64,000 nt of DNA from Pohlia nutans (Eukaryota; Streptophyta; Bryopsida; Bryales; Mniaceae), in contig CM040087.1 in the NCBI GenBank assembly GCA_022496805.1, positions 29,846,253 to 29,910,252 on the forward strand. The letters run 5' to 3'. The translations under genes were made by a program, and so were the position numbers. Below are positions 10,923 through 23,490 of this stretch, piece after piece (within the stretch, counting starts at the first letter, position 1; every line of letters begins with the position of its first letter). The notes below the pieces were generated by a model. That model saw only the letters and a list, made by a program, of their open reading frames with translations, was not told where the DNA came from and did no database searches.

Positions 10923-12231
10923 AGGAGAATCATTAGGAAATCTCGATTTTGTCAAAAATGTATGGTTTCCTACTAAATAGAAGGCTCATATTCCACCCCC
11001 ATTCTAAACAGGAATTGGGAGCTAATGAATTTTTCAATGTATCGATACCGAACATTTGACGATGGGGACACTTTTCATAAGACTCCAAAAATTATGAATA
11101 AAAATGGGTTTGAATGTAATTTCTATTTGTCTATTAAGAAAACGTTGTGGTGTATAACTGGATCAACCTTCAAGTGGACACTTCGAGCACCTTCTACCAT
11201 TCAAGGACCCATATTTTCATTGGAGTAGTGTAAGCATAACTAGGTTAAATGTCTATGCTCATTGATATCTGAATGGAAATGAGCTTGTTTACTACCAGTT
11301 ATACCGGTGCAAAACCTCCCACTTCAAAATTGCATAAGAAGTTCATACATAGTGATAAAACAATTGATCTCAACAGATTTGGCTCTTGTACCCAAAGATC
11401 TCTCCAACTATATTCAACTCTCAAAAATCACACTCCTAGTCTCCTATATGAATTAAAATGCTTAAAGTGACGCAAACAGTATCCTCGAACTTGAAATGAA
11501 CAGCATGTAACAACAGCAATTTGGGTCAATGTGTTCTCCATTCTTCATCATTCTCAGAGCAGAGTGTTTCTCACCAGAGTGCAAGCGAAGCTAAGTATTG
11601 AAGTCATGAATCAAAATACTGCAGGATCTCGCCAGAAATACTCGCGTATTGTTGGAATTGTGAATCTCGTGACTTCAGAGAGAAGCAAAGCATCATCTTA
11701 ATTAACCCGTAAAGGACCAAGAAGTCTCTTTGTTTTTGACCTTTCCATGTTCATGTTTCCTATTTGGACTTCCTCTCGTTCAAAGCATCATCATTTAAAA
11801 ACCCTAAATCCTTGGTCCTTTAGGGCCTAAGGACACCCAATGAAGAATTGCCGGCAAGCAGCGGAAGTAAAACTGCCAGGAATGAATCAGGAGAAAACTG
11901 AAGGAATGAATAGTCAAAAAGAGTTCAAATTTATTGAGAGTGAGAGGAGTCTCCAACATACGAGCCATATGCTACATTGTGCAAAACTGTTTCTGAATCA
12001 TTACATTGCCTTGTCGTAACAGGATGCCTAGTCCATTGTGGAAAGCATCCGGCTAATTGAGAATTACGTGGAAGCTAGCAGTGCGGCCAGGGTGGTTCCT
12101 AGCCGAACACCTTCACCTAAGCAGAGAGGTCTTCCACAATATATTTACACATGCACAGACCACCATCAGGGTGATTGTCATTGCAATGACCAAGTGCATG
12201 TCGAGAAAGTTTACCTTGAGCTACGAGTCTC
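10923..12231. other. Intergenic sequence with a dispersed repeat and a small TIR element
   Basis: 11280-11480 resembles 54570-54850 (shared phrases AAAACCTCC..ACTT..AATTGCATAAGA and AAAAATCACACTCCTA), so it is an old dispersed repeat of unknown type. About 11702-11830 has inverted ends around AAAGGACCAAG and may be a small TTAA-type element. TTTATT at 11930-11935 is a possible minus-strand polyadenylation signal for the gene that follows. No genes are seen. Confidence 0.4.
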
Positions 12232-14258
12232 TCAATATGCTCCCCCAGGTGGAGCAGCTTCGAAAGGGCCTGGAGGGTTGAGCTTGGCTCTCCTTTTCTT
12301 GATGATCTTTACGGCTACACCAATGATAGCGCCCACCACGAGCAACCCAAAAACGACTGCAAGTGAAATGGCACCTAGCGTGGAAGCCATTGATTTTCCA
12401 TCTGAATAAGTCGGTGCATTAGCTTCACAGACCAACAGCAGACAGAAATATTAGCGTCGTATCAATATTTGATGCAAAACAATTATGCACATGTTCTTAA
12501 CTGCACCTTGCAAGAATTCAAGCTCTGTCTTGCACGTAATTATCATCCCTCGACTTGGATTATTGAGAACAAAGCAATACGATACAACAAATAATCAAAA
12601 AATGCTGCAAAATCATGTGTAAAACCTTGAGTAGCAGAATTATCATAAAATCTCTACGGTACAGTATTCAAAAAGACTCGTAACAACACCTCGATAGAAG
12701 TAATGATAGACAGATTCGAAGTTCTATATGAGAGGCGATTCAACCCCACAGTGCTTCACAAGGTTCATGACCCTTCCATGTTCGCGAATGCTCTCTATTC
12801 TGTTAGACTCTCGAAGCTTCACTCAACGAAGGGCATTGTTGATCAACAAGTAAGGTCGATCCCTAGGTAGCAGTGATTTCTTTTTCTCCGGAGACAGTAT
12901 AGCATTTTCGCTAGCTTGAAGAGCAATCCAGGCTGAGCCTGGGATGCTCTTTTCATATTAATATATAGGTAATATCAGAGTAATACACATGTGCTACCTA
13001 GGTGCTACTTAGGTAATACATGGGTGATACCTAGGTTTAAAGAGGCTACACATCTTGACTGCATGTAGGAAATCTGACTATTATTCCTTCGTTTTTTCCA
13101 AGAATCCTTTGTATCATTTTTTATTTTGTTTTCCTTTCAAAGACCGTGAGCATTCACTGTATTGCGCAAAGATAAAAATGCAAGAGGGGTTAGCCCGGTC
13201 CCACGGAAAGGCAGGCAAACAGTTGTAGAAATTTGGGTAAAATTAGCAGCCAAAAAAATCACTGCTACGTAGTCAGCTGCCCTTAGAAGAAGCTTTAAAA
13301 GAAAAGACACTCGGAGTCTTGGAAACATGTGAGGAAGTCAGACCCAATGTCGACCGGGCAGAAAAGCTGCTGTACCTGAGAAAGTGGCTGAAAGGCTAGG
13401 ATGTTGTATCGGGAACCTCCCGTGTATTATCTCGTGTAGAATGTAGCCAGCGGATACATTTGCCGAGGTGAGGTTCCCGATACTACATGAGGTGAGGTTC
13501 GCGATACTACATGTGTCCCTGGCTGAAATTATATGTACATTAAAAACAGAAGTAAACAGCAGCTGCTCATATGAGATCACAAGCATTCACGATGCTCAAA
13601 TGCACCCATTCAAAATTCGTTCATCGAACTTCCACATTAGGTTCAATCGATCGTCGCAAATTCTACGAGGACTTATTCAGTTCATGCTTGGGAAGAATAA
13701 AATGATCCTAGATTCTGAAATAAGTTGAAGGAGCCCCTAAAAGAAAGCTCATTCAAGACAACGGGAACTGGACAATTTCAAAGAAGAGGAGTAGCGCTGT
13801 CAAGAAGACTTACTGATTGGGGCATATGGGGCAGCAGTAGTGCCATTTGAGCGAGAAACAATGAACGTGGGACACGTTCCGCACAGATTAGTCAACACAC
13901 CACACAGCCTGGGAAGGTCCAGCTGCCGCGACGCATTCACTGTGGAAGGCGGGTAGAAGGTATACGAGCATATACAAGCGGTTCGGTTGTAAGCCACCTC
14001 GTTCAGACCTTGGCAGCACGCGGCACTCGGTGCGGGCTCCTGGTTCGTCAAGAAAGCGTTGCACCCCGCCGTCTGCGTTTCCATGCTCTGCTCGTCGTAG
14101 GAATTGCAGTAATTGCTAGAAACCATGGAGGAATTGGGAAGAGTGCACGTGATGGGCGGGCTGGGAGCTGATGTCGGCGTTTGAGCCGTCACTAGAAGCT
14201 CCTCTACACTCGCCATAACCGCCAGGGAGAGAAACACTGCCGCCACAGCCATATCCAT
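12232..14258 (-). CDS. Lipid-transfer-like (8-Cys) protein with C-terminal membrane segment
   Basis: Two exons, 14258-13814 and 12422-12232, join in phase 1 and encode 211 residues. Residues 1-26 form a signal peptide. Residues about 35-132 carry the plant lipid-transfer/seed-storage cysteine pattern, with C66, the C81-C82 pair, the C95-x-C97 motif and later cysteines at 119, 126 and 129; C38 and C51 are also present. Exon 2 encodes a short acidic/polar linker, a hydrophobic span (ISLAVVFGLLVVGAIIGVAV) and a basic KKRR stop-transfer, then a Pro/Gly tail. The family binds lipids at the cell surface and in cell-wall assembly. Classical LTPG proteins are GPI-anchored; here the basic, non-terminal tail suggests a true type I membrane protein. 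Ligand and role are not known. The intron holds a small TIR element at 13402-13487. Confidence 0.82.
13402..13487. mobile_element. 86-bp TIR mini-element, copy 1
   Basis: Ends are TGTTGTATCGGGAACCTC and GAGGTTCCCGATACTACA. An inverted copy of similar length is at 54123-54208 in an intron of another gene. An extra half-copy of the right tip follows at about 13490-13511. Very small non-autonomous element; superfamily not resolved. Confidence 0.65.
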
Positions 14259-17249
14259 AGCTAGTCGCGGTCGGAACTCACAGTACCACCTCAGCTAGCT
14301 AGCAAGCACTGACACAGAGTGATCGGCTCTTGTTACCAGAATCCCAATTATCAATCCTCTGTTTCTCAGCTATTCATCTCCTCCAGCTATTGACTAAACC
14401 ACCACAAAATCACAAGAATCTTCTAGTACAATGAACACGAACGCAAACTAGAGATCCAAGAACGAACACAAGAATCGATCAACAAATTAACAATCCGCAG
14501 TATCAAGTCAGAAAGACCAACCAAAAACTCCAGCTACTCCTCACCGATTGTGCATCACACAACAGTACTTGCCGCCCAACCCTTCCCAAGAACGAGTCCT
14601 CACACTCGACAGACTTCCTCCAACCACAACCTACGCCTCTCCGTCACAAAAAGCTCTGACTCGCAATGTCTCCTCACACCAAGAAAGCGGAATCGCCAGT
14701 AAGAAGGGGCATGGAGCGCCACCAACCAACTGCCTGACAACGAAATTTCACAGATTACTACATGCAGCGGGCCGATAGACTGCAATGGGAAATTTTCTCA
14801 AATTGCAACAACGGACATGATTTGATACCTGAAGAAAAAGAAAATGGTTGTTGTCGGAGAAGCGGACTGATTCAGAGTGAGGTGTCCTTGCTGTAGCAAC
14901 AACAGGGGAATAAAGAAAAGGAGAAAAGTGGCAGCAATCAATCAGGGCAGGGCGTGGGGTCGGCAGTCTAGTAACTTAAGCTAGCTCTCCAGTCTCCACT
15001 GGAACTCCGTGCCGCCCGGGCTGTGACTAAGTTATTTACGGGTTCTCTCACTGCCATCACTGACTGATTGCTTTGCTTTGCAACTGCTCAAGGGATCATT
15101 ATCATGCAGAACGCTGCTGCTGCTACGCCAGACGGCACATGATCCTTCAGGAACCTCTTCAAGCAACGACGATGCTCCATGTGACACCCCTGCATCAAAC
15201 ATTTCAGGAATTCTCTGTGCAATTCATTATTAGAGACGGAGTTTTCCCCGCCATGGTTGAAGGTGAAAGCTTATGTGAGTGTAACTAACTTACTGGGTGT
15301 TAATTTTTTTGCGTTTCTTTTGAGTTTCGGTGCATGTGATGATGAAAAGGATTCGAGTGCGGACGAATCATGATGCCCGTGCCCGCCCCCGCCCCCGCCC
15401 CCGCTGCTTTTGACGTTGACGGAGACTCCAAGACCGTTGTGAAATAGGACTGGGACCCGGTGATATTTTTTGATTTTTTGATTTTTTGATTTTATTTTTT
15501 GGCACAAATTGAAAAATCAATTGCAAGGAGATAAGATACAAAGCCACCGCGACAGAAGAATTTTTGATTTCAACCTGCAATTATTTCACTGATAATTTGG
15601 CTCGCCACGTGTCGTCACGATCTTTGTCTTGCTCTTTGTTGAGGTGCACAGAAAAGAGGCAGCAAGCGAGCAACATTCAATTGAAATCATTTTTGTGAGA
15701 TCTGGGATGATGCTTTTAGTGAACCGCTGCTGTGACGGTTGACCATAATTTCTTATCATATGTTTGTTACTTGACATTATGAGTAAGTCGGCTGAATGTG
15801 TGGCGAAGGAAAAAAAAAATATGCTCCATAACTTATACTGTTCACCCAGTGAGAGGTGGCCACAGTAATTAATTAGTGCGGGCTAAAATTACTGTGGACT
15901 CCCAACATCCCAAATAGTGGCAAGTTCTATCGTCTTGCATTAAGGTTGGATAACCTATTACCACCAACTTAAGCAACCTGGCCTATTTTTGGTAGTGCTA
16001 AATTCGAAAAAAAACATGACCGCATTCAAAATAGGTTTTGATGAGGATTGCAAAAATTTGCAACATCAAATTCACATTTGTCAATTTTATACAAAATTCC
16101 AAAGTGGAAAGTAACCTTTTACCCAAATTCAACCTTTAGATTTCCCCATGTCCACACCATGTGGTACAGACTTTCACTCATCATGATACCCAAAACCACC
16201 AACTATTTCTTCGCAATGCTTGGCATGCCATTGGTCTACCTCAATAGTGAAATTGGTGGTTTTGAATCTCAACTCTGGTGGCCCCAAGAATAGTCTACAT
16301 GTTGTAATTGGGGGAGGTGGTGGTAATAGGTTATCCAACCCTAACCTTTCAAGGGTTGATGGGGATTGTAGATACGTTGGAGTATATTTGACATCTGCTG
16401 TAAATAGAAAGTTTTAAATTGAGAGTCCCAGTAGCTCATTAAAATCATATCGATGTGAATTTTAACTTCACTTTTGATCTTAAACCCATAGGAGGTGTGG
16501 AATCATATCAAATATAATAGAATATTGGTGTATAATATTGGTCAGAAAGGGTTCTTTGGACCTTTAAGGGTTAATATTCAAGGGGTTTAAAATTGGGGCA
16601 TTTCCACTAGCAACTCTTCTTTGCACGTTAAAGGTTTTTTTAGAGGGCATACCATATAGTTTTTTATCAACATTACTCAAATAAATTCTGCAAATAGTAA
16701 GTAAACCATTCACAAGTCACCGCACATGAGTTATGCAATCATGAGGTGCAATTAAAAATAGAAGATACGCTAGTAAGAGTTGTTTTGAGGGCCCTGAATT
16801 AGGTTGTTGTGTTTATTTTCTCCCTCAAAATAAATTGTTGACTAACCCATGCATATTTGTTTTTCACAACTCAAGAGTTGTCTAGGGTGTTGGTACAAAT
16901 GCTCTTACGACATCTTCATTTGAGATACAGCAAACAAATCCAAAAAATTGTATATAATGGGCTAACTTCTAAGGCGTTCGTCTTGTTGCACCTCTTGTTC
17001 ATTTAACAACTTCTGAGGCAACAATAGCACTTTCCATGGGAAAAGGAAATTTGGATTTTTTAAGCATATTTTATTACATAAAATAGAATGGTAATCTAAA
17101 TCATATGACAAGTGAATCACAAATATCATATGTTGGTTGCAATTAATGCTAATCGTCAAAAATAGCGAGTTCAAACATCAACAATTCAACAAAGGTTTTA
17201 TTACACTTTGAAATTTTTATATTCACATTCTTTAAGATCGCATATCCTC
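14259..17249. other. Promoter/5' region of the lipid-transfer-like gene, then repeat-rich intergenic DNA
   Basis: 14259-15100 is the upstream region and probable 5' UTR of the minus-strand gene; no distinct motif could be fixed. A GC-rich run of CCCCCG units is at about 15380-15405. The rest, apart from the element at 15944-16340, shows no gene. Confidence 0.35.
15944..16340. mobile_element. TIR MITE, family GGTTGGATAACCTATTACC, copy 1
   Basis: Left tip GGTTGGATAACCTATTACC recurs inverted at the right (about 16315-16340). Interior includes GACCGCATTCAAAATAGG and GGCATGCCATTGG, both found again in the second copy at about 22302-22693. Non-coding. The superfamily is unresolved; no convincing duplication was seen. 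Confidence 0.65.
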
Positions 17250-17725
17250 TTAACCCCTAAATGACCGATCGACCATTTTTGGTTGCAGTCCAAACAACAG
17301 TGATTGCCTATGGGCGGGAAATGACATTTTCCAAGTTTTGATTTTTTGTTTAAATTGGGGGTCAAGATCATGTTCTGGTGCTTTTTGATACATTTCATTT
17401 GCAATATAGAGGTTCACTAAAGAATTTCTCAAAAACAAACACCTCAATATTGTCCTAGTGTTATAAAACTTACTATTTCAGGAAACTAATGATGTTCTCT
17501 CATTTCAAAATTTTGCCTTTTTTTATTTTAGAATAGAATATCCAGTTTTAACCAATCATACCAATAGTATCTAAAATCATTTTTGGAACTTTGACCATAC
17601 AGATAATTACTAAACATTATGCTTCTCATTTTCTCTTTCGGACCAGACTTCATCAAAGTTGCAAAAGTAACATTTTATAACACATCTGGGTTTTGCCCTT
17701 ACTCCCTCTGTCATTTAGGGGTTAA
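17250..17725. mobile_element. piggyBac-like MITE, family PB2 (copy a)
   Basis: Bounded by TTAACCCCTAAATGAC and, inverted, TCATTTAGGGGTTAA. Interior shares phrases with 22825-23374, 42188-42737 and 42734-43661: ACCTCAA.ATTGTC.TAGTG.TATAAAACTT and CAAACTTCATC.AAGTTG. No coding sequence. Confidence 0.8.
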
Positions 17726-17962
17726 CATTAGAAAATCCTAAGAAATAGATGTATTCAATTCAAAACTCATTCCATTAAGTCACATTCTCTAATATCAACA
17801 TATGATGTGATAGTATGAAATTCAGCAAATGTGAAAAGGTATTATCCAATCATTTTAATAATATAATACTAATAATTTATTTATAAGATATCAAAATAAA
17901 ATGAGAACTGATATTATAATAGAACTTTCAAACATTAAAACATTACAAGTTTAAAAACTATA

Positions 17963-18959
17963 TTAACCCCTAAACGCCAAAGAGGAGCCTGCTACTCAAA
18001 ATTACCTTATTTTGGACAATTTTTTTCTTTTTTTTGAAGTTGACTTCTTTTTGCTAAACTAAGTTCCTAATGACATAAGGAACCCCACTAATGTGATACA
18101 ATGGGTTTTGAAAAGCATTAAAGATCATTAATGATTTTTGAATGCTTTTCAAAACCCATTGTTTCACATTCCAACTCTGGGATTTTGTACTCCTGGGCCT
18201 TATAAACCATCTTTTAAAATTTCAAAACATTTGACCATACGGATGTCAAGATCATAGTAAATGAAGGTGAGATTTTGAAATTTGAGGCACTAATAAATTA
18301 GGGCAACCTTGCTTTGATGGGTTCCCAAACCAAAAAAAAAGGTTGACATGAAGTGTCATTTTTTACCATCCTCAAGAAGAGGTAATTAATCCTTAACCCT
18401 TAAACGTACAACTCCTTTGTAGGAAAGTCAAAACTACACAATTTACTGAATTTAGCCTTCAAGATTTATCAAAATATATTTTGTAATATTTTTCATGCAT
18501 GGAATTGAATGTTTCCTATCAGTCTTGAAATTTTCAGATTTTTTTGATTTAATACGGCATTTTTAACAAATTTTTATGTCAAATACTTCAGAAAATAATT
18601 TTTATCACAAAAAAGATTTAAAAGATTTATATTTTTTTTGAGAGCAAGTACAAATTACAATGGAGAATCACATGATATGTTTTCCTTAAAAACTTTTTAT
18701 TTCAATTTTGAAATTCAAAAGCTGAAAATCCTATCATTCCTACGTAGTGTAATTCAAACCTTGACCTACAAAGCTTGCACAAGCAATAAAATACTCAATA
18801 ATTGAAATTTTTAAGATTTGAAAAGTGGAGTACAAACTAGACTTAATAAACTTCATTTTCTTAGTTGGGTGTATTAGCAACAAAAGTCATCTTCAAGATC
18901 AAAATTGGGTTTGATCAACAAACATCCAATAACTTGATGAGTGGACGTTTAGGGGTTAA
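17963..18959. mobile_element. TTAA-bounded piggyBac-like elements, family PB3 (one complete, one partial)
   Basis: A left end TTAACCCCTAAACGCC starts at 17963; a second left end TTAACCCTTAAACGTAC starts at 18393; one right end ACGTTTAGGGGTTAA closes at 18959. The 18393-18959 unit (567 bp) is the best-matched pair. 17963-18392 is probably a truncated relative. It contains a perfect-looking hairpin at about 18093-18167 built on CAATGGGTTTTGAAAAGCAT and its complement. Confidence 0.6.
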
Positions 18960-20952
18960 TCCCTAAGTGCCCAAGGGTTCTTTTAAGATGCTAGATGTGT
19001 TATAATGTCCATCTTACTCAACTTTGATGAGCTACAATCTTTAAATTTATGGAAAGCACAATGATAAGAAAACATGCATATGTTTAGATTTTGGAAAAAT
19101 GCTATGAATTTCTTTATAATCAATTTGTAAGAATTATCTTTGAAAATTCGTTAAAAAATACATATTTAGTCGTTTCCACTTGGAATGAAGTATGATAAGT
19201 CAAAAACATTGATTTTATATTGTGATTAACTTGTTCAAGTTAAAGTTAATGTTATTTTATTAAAAACCTAAAGATTCCATTTTGGGCTGATTTATGAAAT
19301 TGTGACAATTTGAGATGTTGCTACTTCGAGGGCTTTAGAGGAAAACTGGTAAGCTTTTTTCAAATTCTTTTTTTGGAAAAGTTGATCAGTTTCAATATGT
19401 ACAAGGGAAAAAATCTTCTCTAATTTTTAAAAATGTTTTGCAAAATTTATGGGCGTTTAAAGAGGATTGAATTTTTTTTAACTCTAAAATTTTGGATTGA
19501 CAAAATATGGTCGATTAGGTAGTTAGGGGTGAAAGGATTACAAAGCCCCACGAGGCTTTTGGAACTAGAAAGTGAGGAAAATTGAGTACTTAGGCTTTGA
19601 ATTGTAAAATGAACAACAAAAAGGTGAATCTGTAGGTACTGCTGATCAAAAATTCATGAAGTGTGCAATTTTTTGGTGATTTTTTTGAGTTGCAAGGAGG
19701 TTATCAAGGCGTCACTTCATACCCTCATATCTTCCTCTCCATGCCTCCAAGCCACATGATTTTTTTGCACATGTTTTAAATCATGATCTCTACGCATAGT
19801 AAAAATTTCAGAATTCTTGGAGACTTCTAAAGAATCTGATTTCAACATATGTACAAAATACCATGAACAAGTTTCATCAATCTTAAAAGTGGCATTTTCT
19901 CCAAATTGTACAATTTTGTTGATTCTTTTTCATACAAAAGCTAAATAAATCTTCTTTAATTTTGATGGTGCCGATCGTCAAAAATTACCCCACACCAATG
20001 AGGAATTGAACTTCTTACAAGAGTTAGTTAGGAAAACATAAGCTAAGTTCACACAACCCCCATCTTTCACCCCCCCCCCCCCCCCCCCTCTCGGCCGATC
20101 TTTTAGGGATTAACAAGATGCATGACTCGATTAGCATTATTCAGAGACGTTGCGATGAGTAGGGTATGAATGAAAGTAAGAGATTTTGGCCAAATTAGAT
20201 TATCCCTTCAATTCTCCTCCTATTGGAAGTGTCCAATGAATCTCATTAGCTTAACTTTTTTGTACAAGCTTACCCAAAGTGTAGAAGTTGCGTTCAACAC
20301 CAAGGTGTTTCACTTTGAAATTTTCCCCTAAGTGGAGTTTTGATTGTACGGACATAATTTCAATTGGCTTGGAAAGAAGACTCGTTTATATTTGAGATCA
20401 ATCTTTGGTTTTGAAAAAAGGTTATCCTTTTAGACCTAGGCATCCCAAGCATAGTCTCTTCGGAGCTTAGGGAATAATATAATAATTTTAATATAATTAT
20501 ATATTTTTATATTAAGATGGTAATCTATTAGATTACTAAAAGTTAAGGTTTTTGAGGTTTGAACTCTATATTACCACATTCCTTTGCTACAATCAAAGTG
20601 TTGCATGCCCTTGTTAACACTACATGACTCTTTGTAATCACTTGCACATAGGTCACCTAAAGCATGAATTAAAGAGTTTTGAGTGTCATTTAAAACATAC
20701 AAGTAATGTCCATAACCAACCATTTTTTTTGTTTTTCCATTGGTAGAGGGGAAAATGCACCCTAAAATATAGCAAGTAGGGGGAAAATAAATAGAATCAT
20801 CGATATAGATGTACTCATCCATAAAATTATGAATTAAAAGGCACTTTCATCCAAAACTAGCGATTTTGAAAAAAAATTGAAAGGACTTTGATGATTTCAA
20901 CCACTTTTTCACCCTTTTTATCTAGTGTAAAAGTAACCACTCCCAAAATCAA
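18960..20952. other. AT-rich intergenic DNA with partial TTAA-type ends and a C homopolymer
   Basis: A left-like tip TTAATCCCTAAGTGCCC begins at 18956 and a right-like tip TTTTAGGGATTAA ends at 20113; the two could bound one degraded element but the match is short. A run of about 19 C lies at about 20070-20088. No genes are seen. Confidence 0.35.
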
Positions 20953-21948
20953 GTAAGGGCCTCTTTACACTAGAGACGAGAAGCCACGAAGAGAGAAATT
21001 TCAACCAATGGGAGGCTTAAAAACCGAGAACACCAAAGAATGTCACTTCATACCCGAAATTTTCAACCCAAGGAGGAGAAAAGAAACATGAACAACACTT
21101 TTGTCCCTTGTGGCAACAAAACTGCACATTTTTCAAGGCCTTCAGATTTTGCGTCAAGTCCACCTCAAGAGGTGGGTCTAACGCAAAATCCAAGGGGCCG
21201 TTTGGACAAAATTTTCACAACCAATCATTTTTTATTTTTTAAGGAATATGTAAGAACTGATTTTTAAAAATTAGCACTTTGTTTTGTGGCCCCTTCTTAC
21301 TTTACACTATATCCAAAGGCCGTTAAGTTCAAAAGTTGGCTTCTTAACCCTTTAACGTACCAGTTCAACATTGTTTTCAAAAATTCGTTATAAAATATTT
21401 GATGAAAGCTGAATATGGAGTTGATGTACAAAGAAAAGTTGTAAATGTCAATGTGAAGATCACATCTCTACGGTTGGATTTATCATATATTTCTTTATTT
21501 TTTTAAAAATTATTTTTGCAAGGTTTTCTCTTGAAAATCAATGAAAAATCATGAATTAACAGAATTTAAAAAAAAAATTGTGATGAAGTTGGAACAACAT
21601 GCACTACGAGATGGTATGGTTTCTATTATTTGATTCTATTTATTTTGAAAAATCATCTTTAAGGTCTCAGTTTTTGAACTAACAATGAAACTTGATATAA
21701 ACCACTTGTGTCGTTTTTCCAAAAATCATAATAACCTGTTTTGAAAATCAAAACCATACAAAGGATAGTCAACTTGCACAAGAATCATGAGAAATTTGGG
21801 TGGATGAAAACTGTCCAGTTTGGATTGAATTTGAACAGTCAAAATTTGTTTAGCGTCCAAATATTGAACGCAGGTACCCGAAAGGGTTAAGGATGAGCCA
21901 TAACCCTTGTGAGGTTTTATCCACGGCTTCTCGCCTCTAGTGTAAAAT
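20953..21948. mobile_element. TIR element GGGCCTCTTTACACTAGAG, interrupted by a PB1 copy
   Basis: Left tip GGCCTCTTTACACTAGAG with AGAAGCCACGA; right side carries the inverted GGCTTCTCGCCTCTAGTGTA. A PB1 element at 21344-21890 is inserted inside. A compact relative forms the hairpin at 46698-46843 in an aldo-keto reductase intron. Confidence 0.6.
21344..21890. mobile_element. piggyBac-like MITE, PB1 copy b
   Basis: A 547-bp full-length copy with TTAACCCTTTAACGTACC at the left and CCGAAAGGGTTAA at the right. More diverged than the copies at 40455, 44350 and 49237. Confidence 0.8.
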
Positions 21949-22301
21949 TGTGACGAAAATTCACCTGTAAAAATTTGGCTGTCTATAACGATAATGGCAG
22001 AGCTTCTGCCTCAGGACCTACAGTAACCCAATAATTCTTCCAACTTTTGGACTTGTGAACAGTCTCTTCTACCTTTCTTTTGTGGTTTGACCTTTTTTTT
22101 TATAGTAATTTTTGGTCCACCTGCCCAAGTTCGTTGAACTGGTTATCCTCGGAGGACTCTTTATTCACACTGGTCGTTGAATCAAAATCATTCTTCTTTT
22201 AATTTTTGAGTGGACCCTATGGCCACTCAAGTAAGAGCATCGCCATCCATGGCTTGTTCCATGACTCGGTAAGCACTAAAGAGCAGTGGGTTAGGCAACT
22301 A

Positions 22302-22693
22302 TGGTTGATTGTCGTAAAATCACCAACTTAAGCAATATGGCCTATTTTTGTCATTGCTAAATTTGAAAAAAATATGACTGCATTCGAAACAGGTTTTGAT
22401 GAGGATTGCAAAAAATTGCAACATCTAATTCACATTTTTTAATTTTATACAAAATTTTAAAGAAGAAAGTAACCTCTAACCCATACATCACATACCAATT
22501 TCCTAAGTTCACACTTTGTTGTTCCTAAATTTTGCTCATGAGCTAACCCAAAACCACCACCACTATTCCTTCGCCATACTTGGCATATCATTGGTTTATT
22601 TGAATAGTGAAATCAGTGGTTTTGAGTCTTAAGTGTGGTGCCCCAAGAAAGCTCTACATGTCATAATTGGGGGAGGTGATGGTTTTAGGGCAT
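22302..22693. mobile_element. TIR MITE, family GGTTGGATAACCTATTACC, copy 2 (degraded ends)
   Basis: Parallels 15944-16340 along its length (shared phrases ATATGACTGCATTCGAAAC, GGCATATCATTGGT, ATAATTGGGGGAGGTG) but the terminal repeats are eroded. Confidence 0.55.
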
Positions 22694-22824
22694 CCTACTT
22701 TAGATATTCATCCCATTCATCACTCGCCATCCATTTTGGCATTCTCGCATTCCTTTCACGAACATGGCTAGATTGTTCTCCCTCCCTTGGCTGGTTGCTT
22801 TTTTTCTATAACAGTTTTTCTCTC

Positions 22825-23374
22825 TTAACCCCTAAGTGACCGAACGACCATTTTATGGTCGCTGCCCTTTTTTTACGGGCTGCCTGAGATGAAAAAAAAA
22901 CTTTTTTGAAAAATAAAAAATATTTTCAAATAGGAAATCAAGTCTACTTTCCAACCCAATTTGAATTATGTCAATCCGAGTTAAACTCCACCAAGGAGAA
23001 ATTTTCAAAGACAAACACCTCAACATTGTCCTAGTGTTATAAAACTTACTATTTCGGGAAAGTAATGATGTTCCCTCTTTGAATTTTTTTGCTTTTTTGA
23101 ACTTTAGAATAGAATGTCTAGTTTCAACCAATCATACCAATTTTCAAATTCTAAAAATAAAATTTGTAATTTTGGTGAATATTCAACGATAAATGCTTCT
23201 AAATTTGTTTAATGAGTATCGAAAACATTTTTTGAAAGTTTGACCGTATGGATAATTACTAAACATCGTGCTTCTCATTTTCTCTTTTGAACCAAACTTC
23301 ATCGAAGTTGTACAAGCAACATTTTATAGCACATTTAGGTTTGGCCCTTACCCCCTCTGTCATTTAGGGGTTAA
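22825..23374. mobile_element. piggyBac-like MITE, PB2 copy b
   Basis: 550 bp, from TTAACCCCTAAGTGACC to TCATTTAGGGGTTAA. Near the left tip a small palindrome surrounds ACCATTTTATGGTC. The rest matches PB2 copies elsewhere in the window. Confidence 0.8.
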
Positions 23375-23490
23375 AAAGAAATAGAGGCTTGGAAGGCAAG
23401 GTCAAGACAGATGAGGTGGATAAGGCAGAATCCAAAAGTGCTAATGGATAAAAGAAAAAGAAGACTCTCAGTAATAATAAACAGACTCTC

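Noticed and set aside
20070..20088. C homopolymer as a biological signal (G-quadruplex or telomere-like)
   Set aside because: A single run of C without spaced G tracts; probably slippage or assembly noise.
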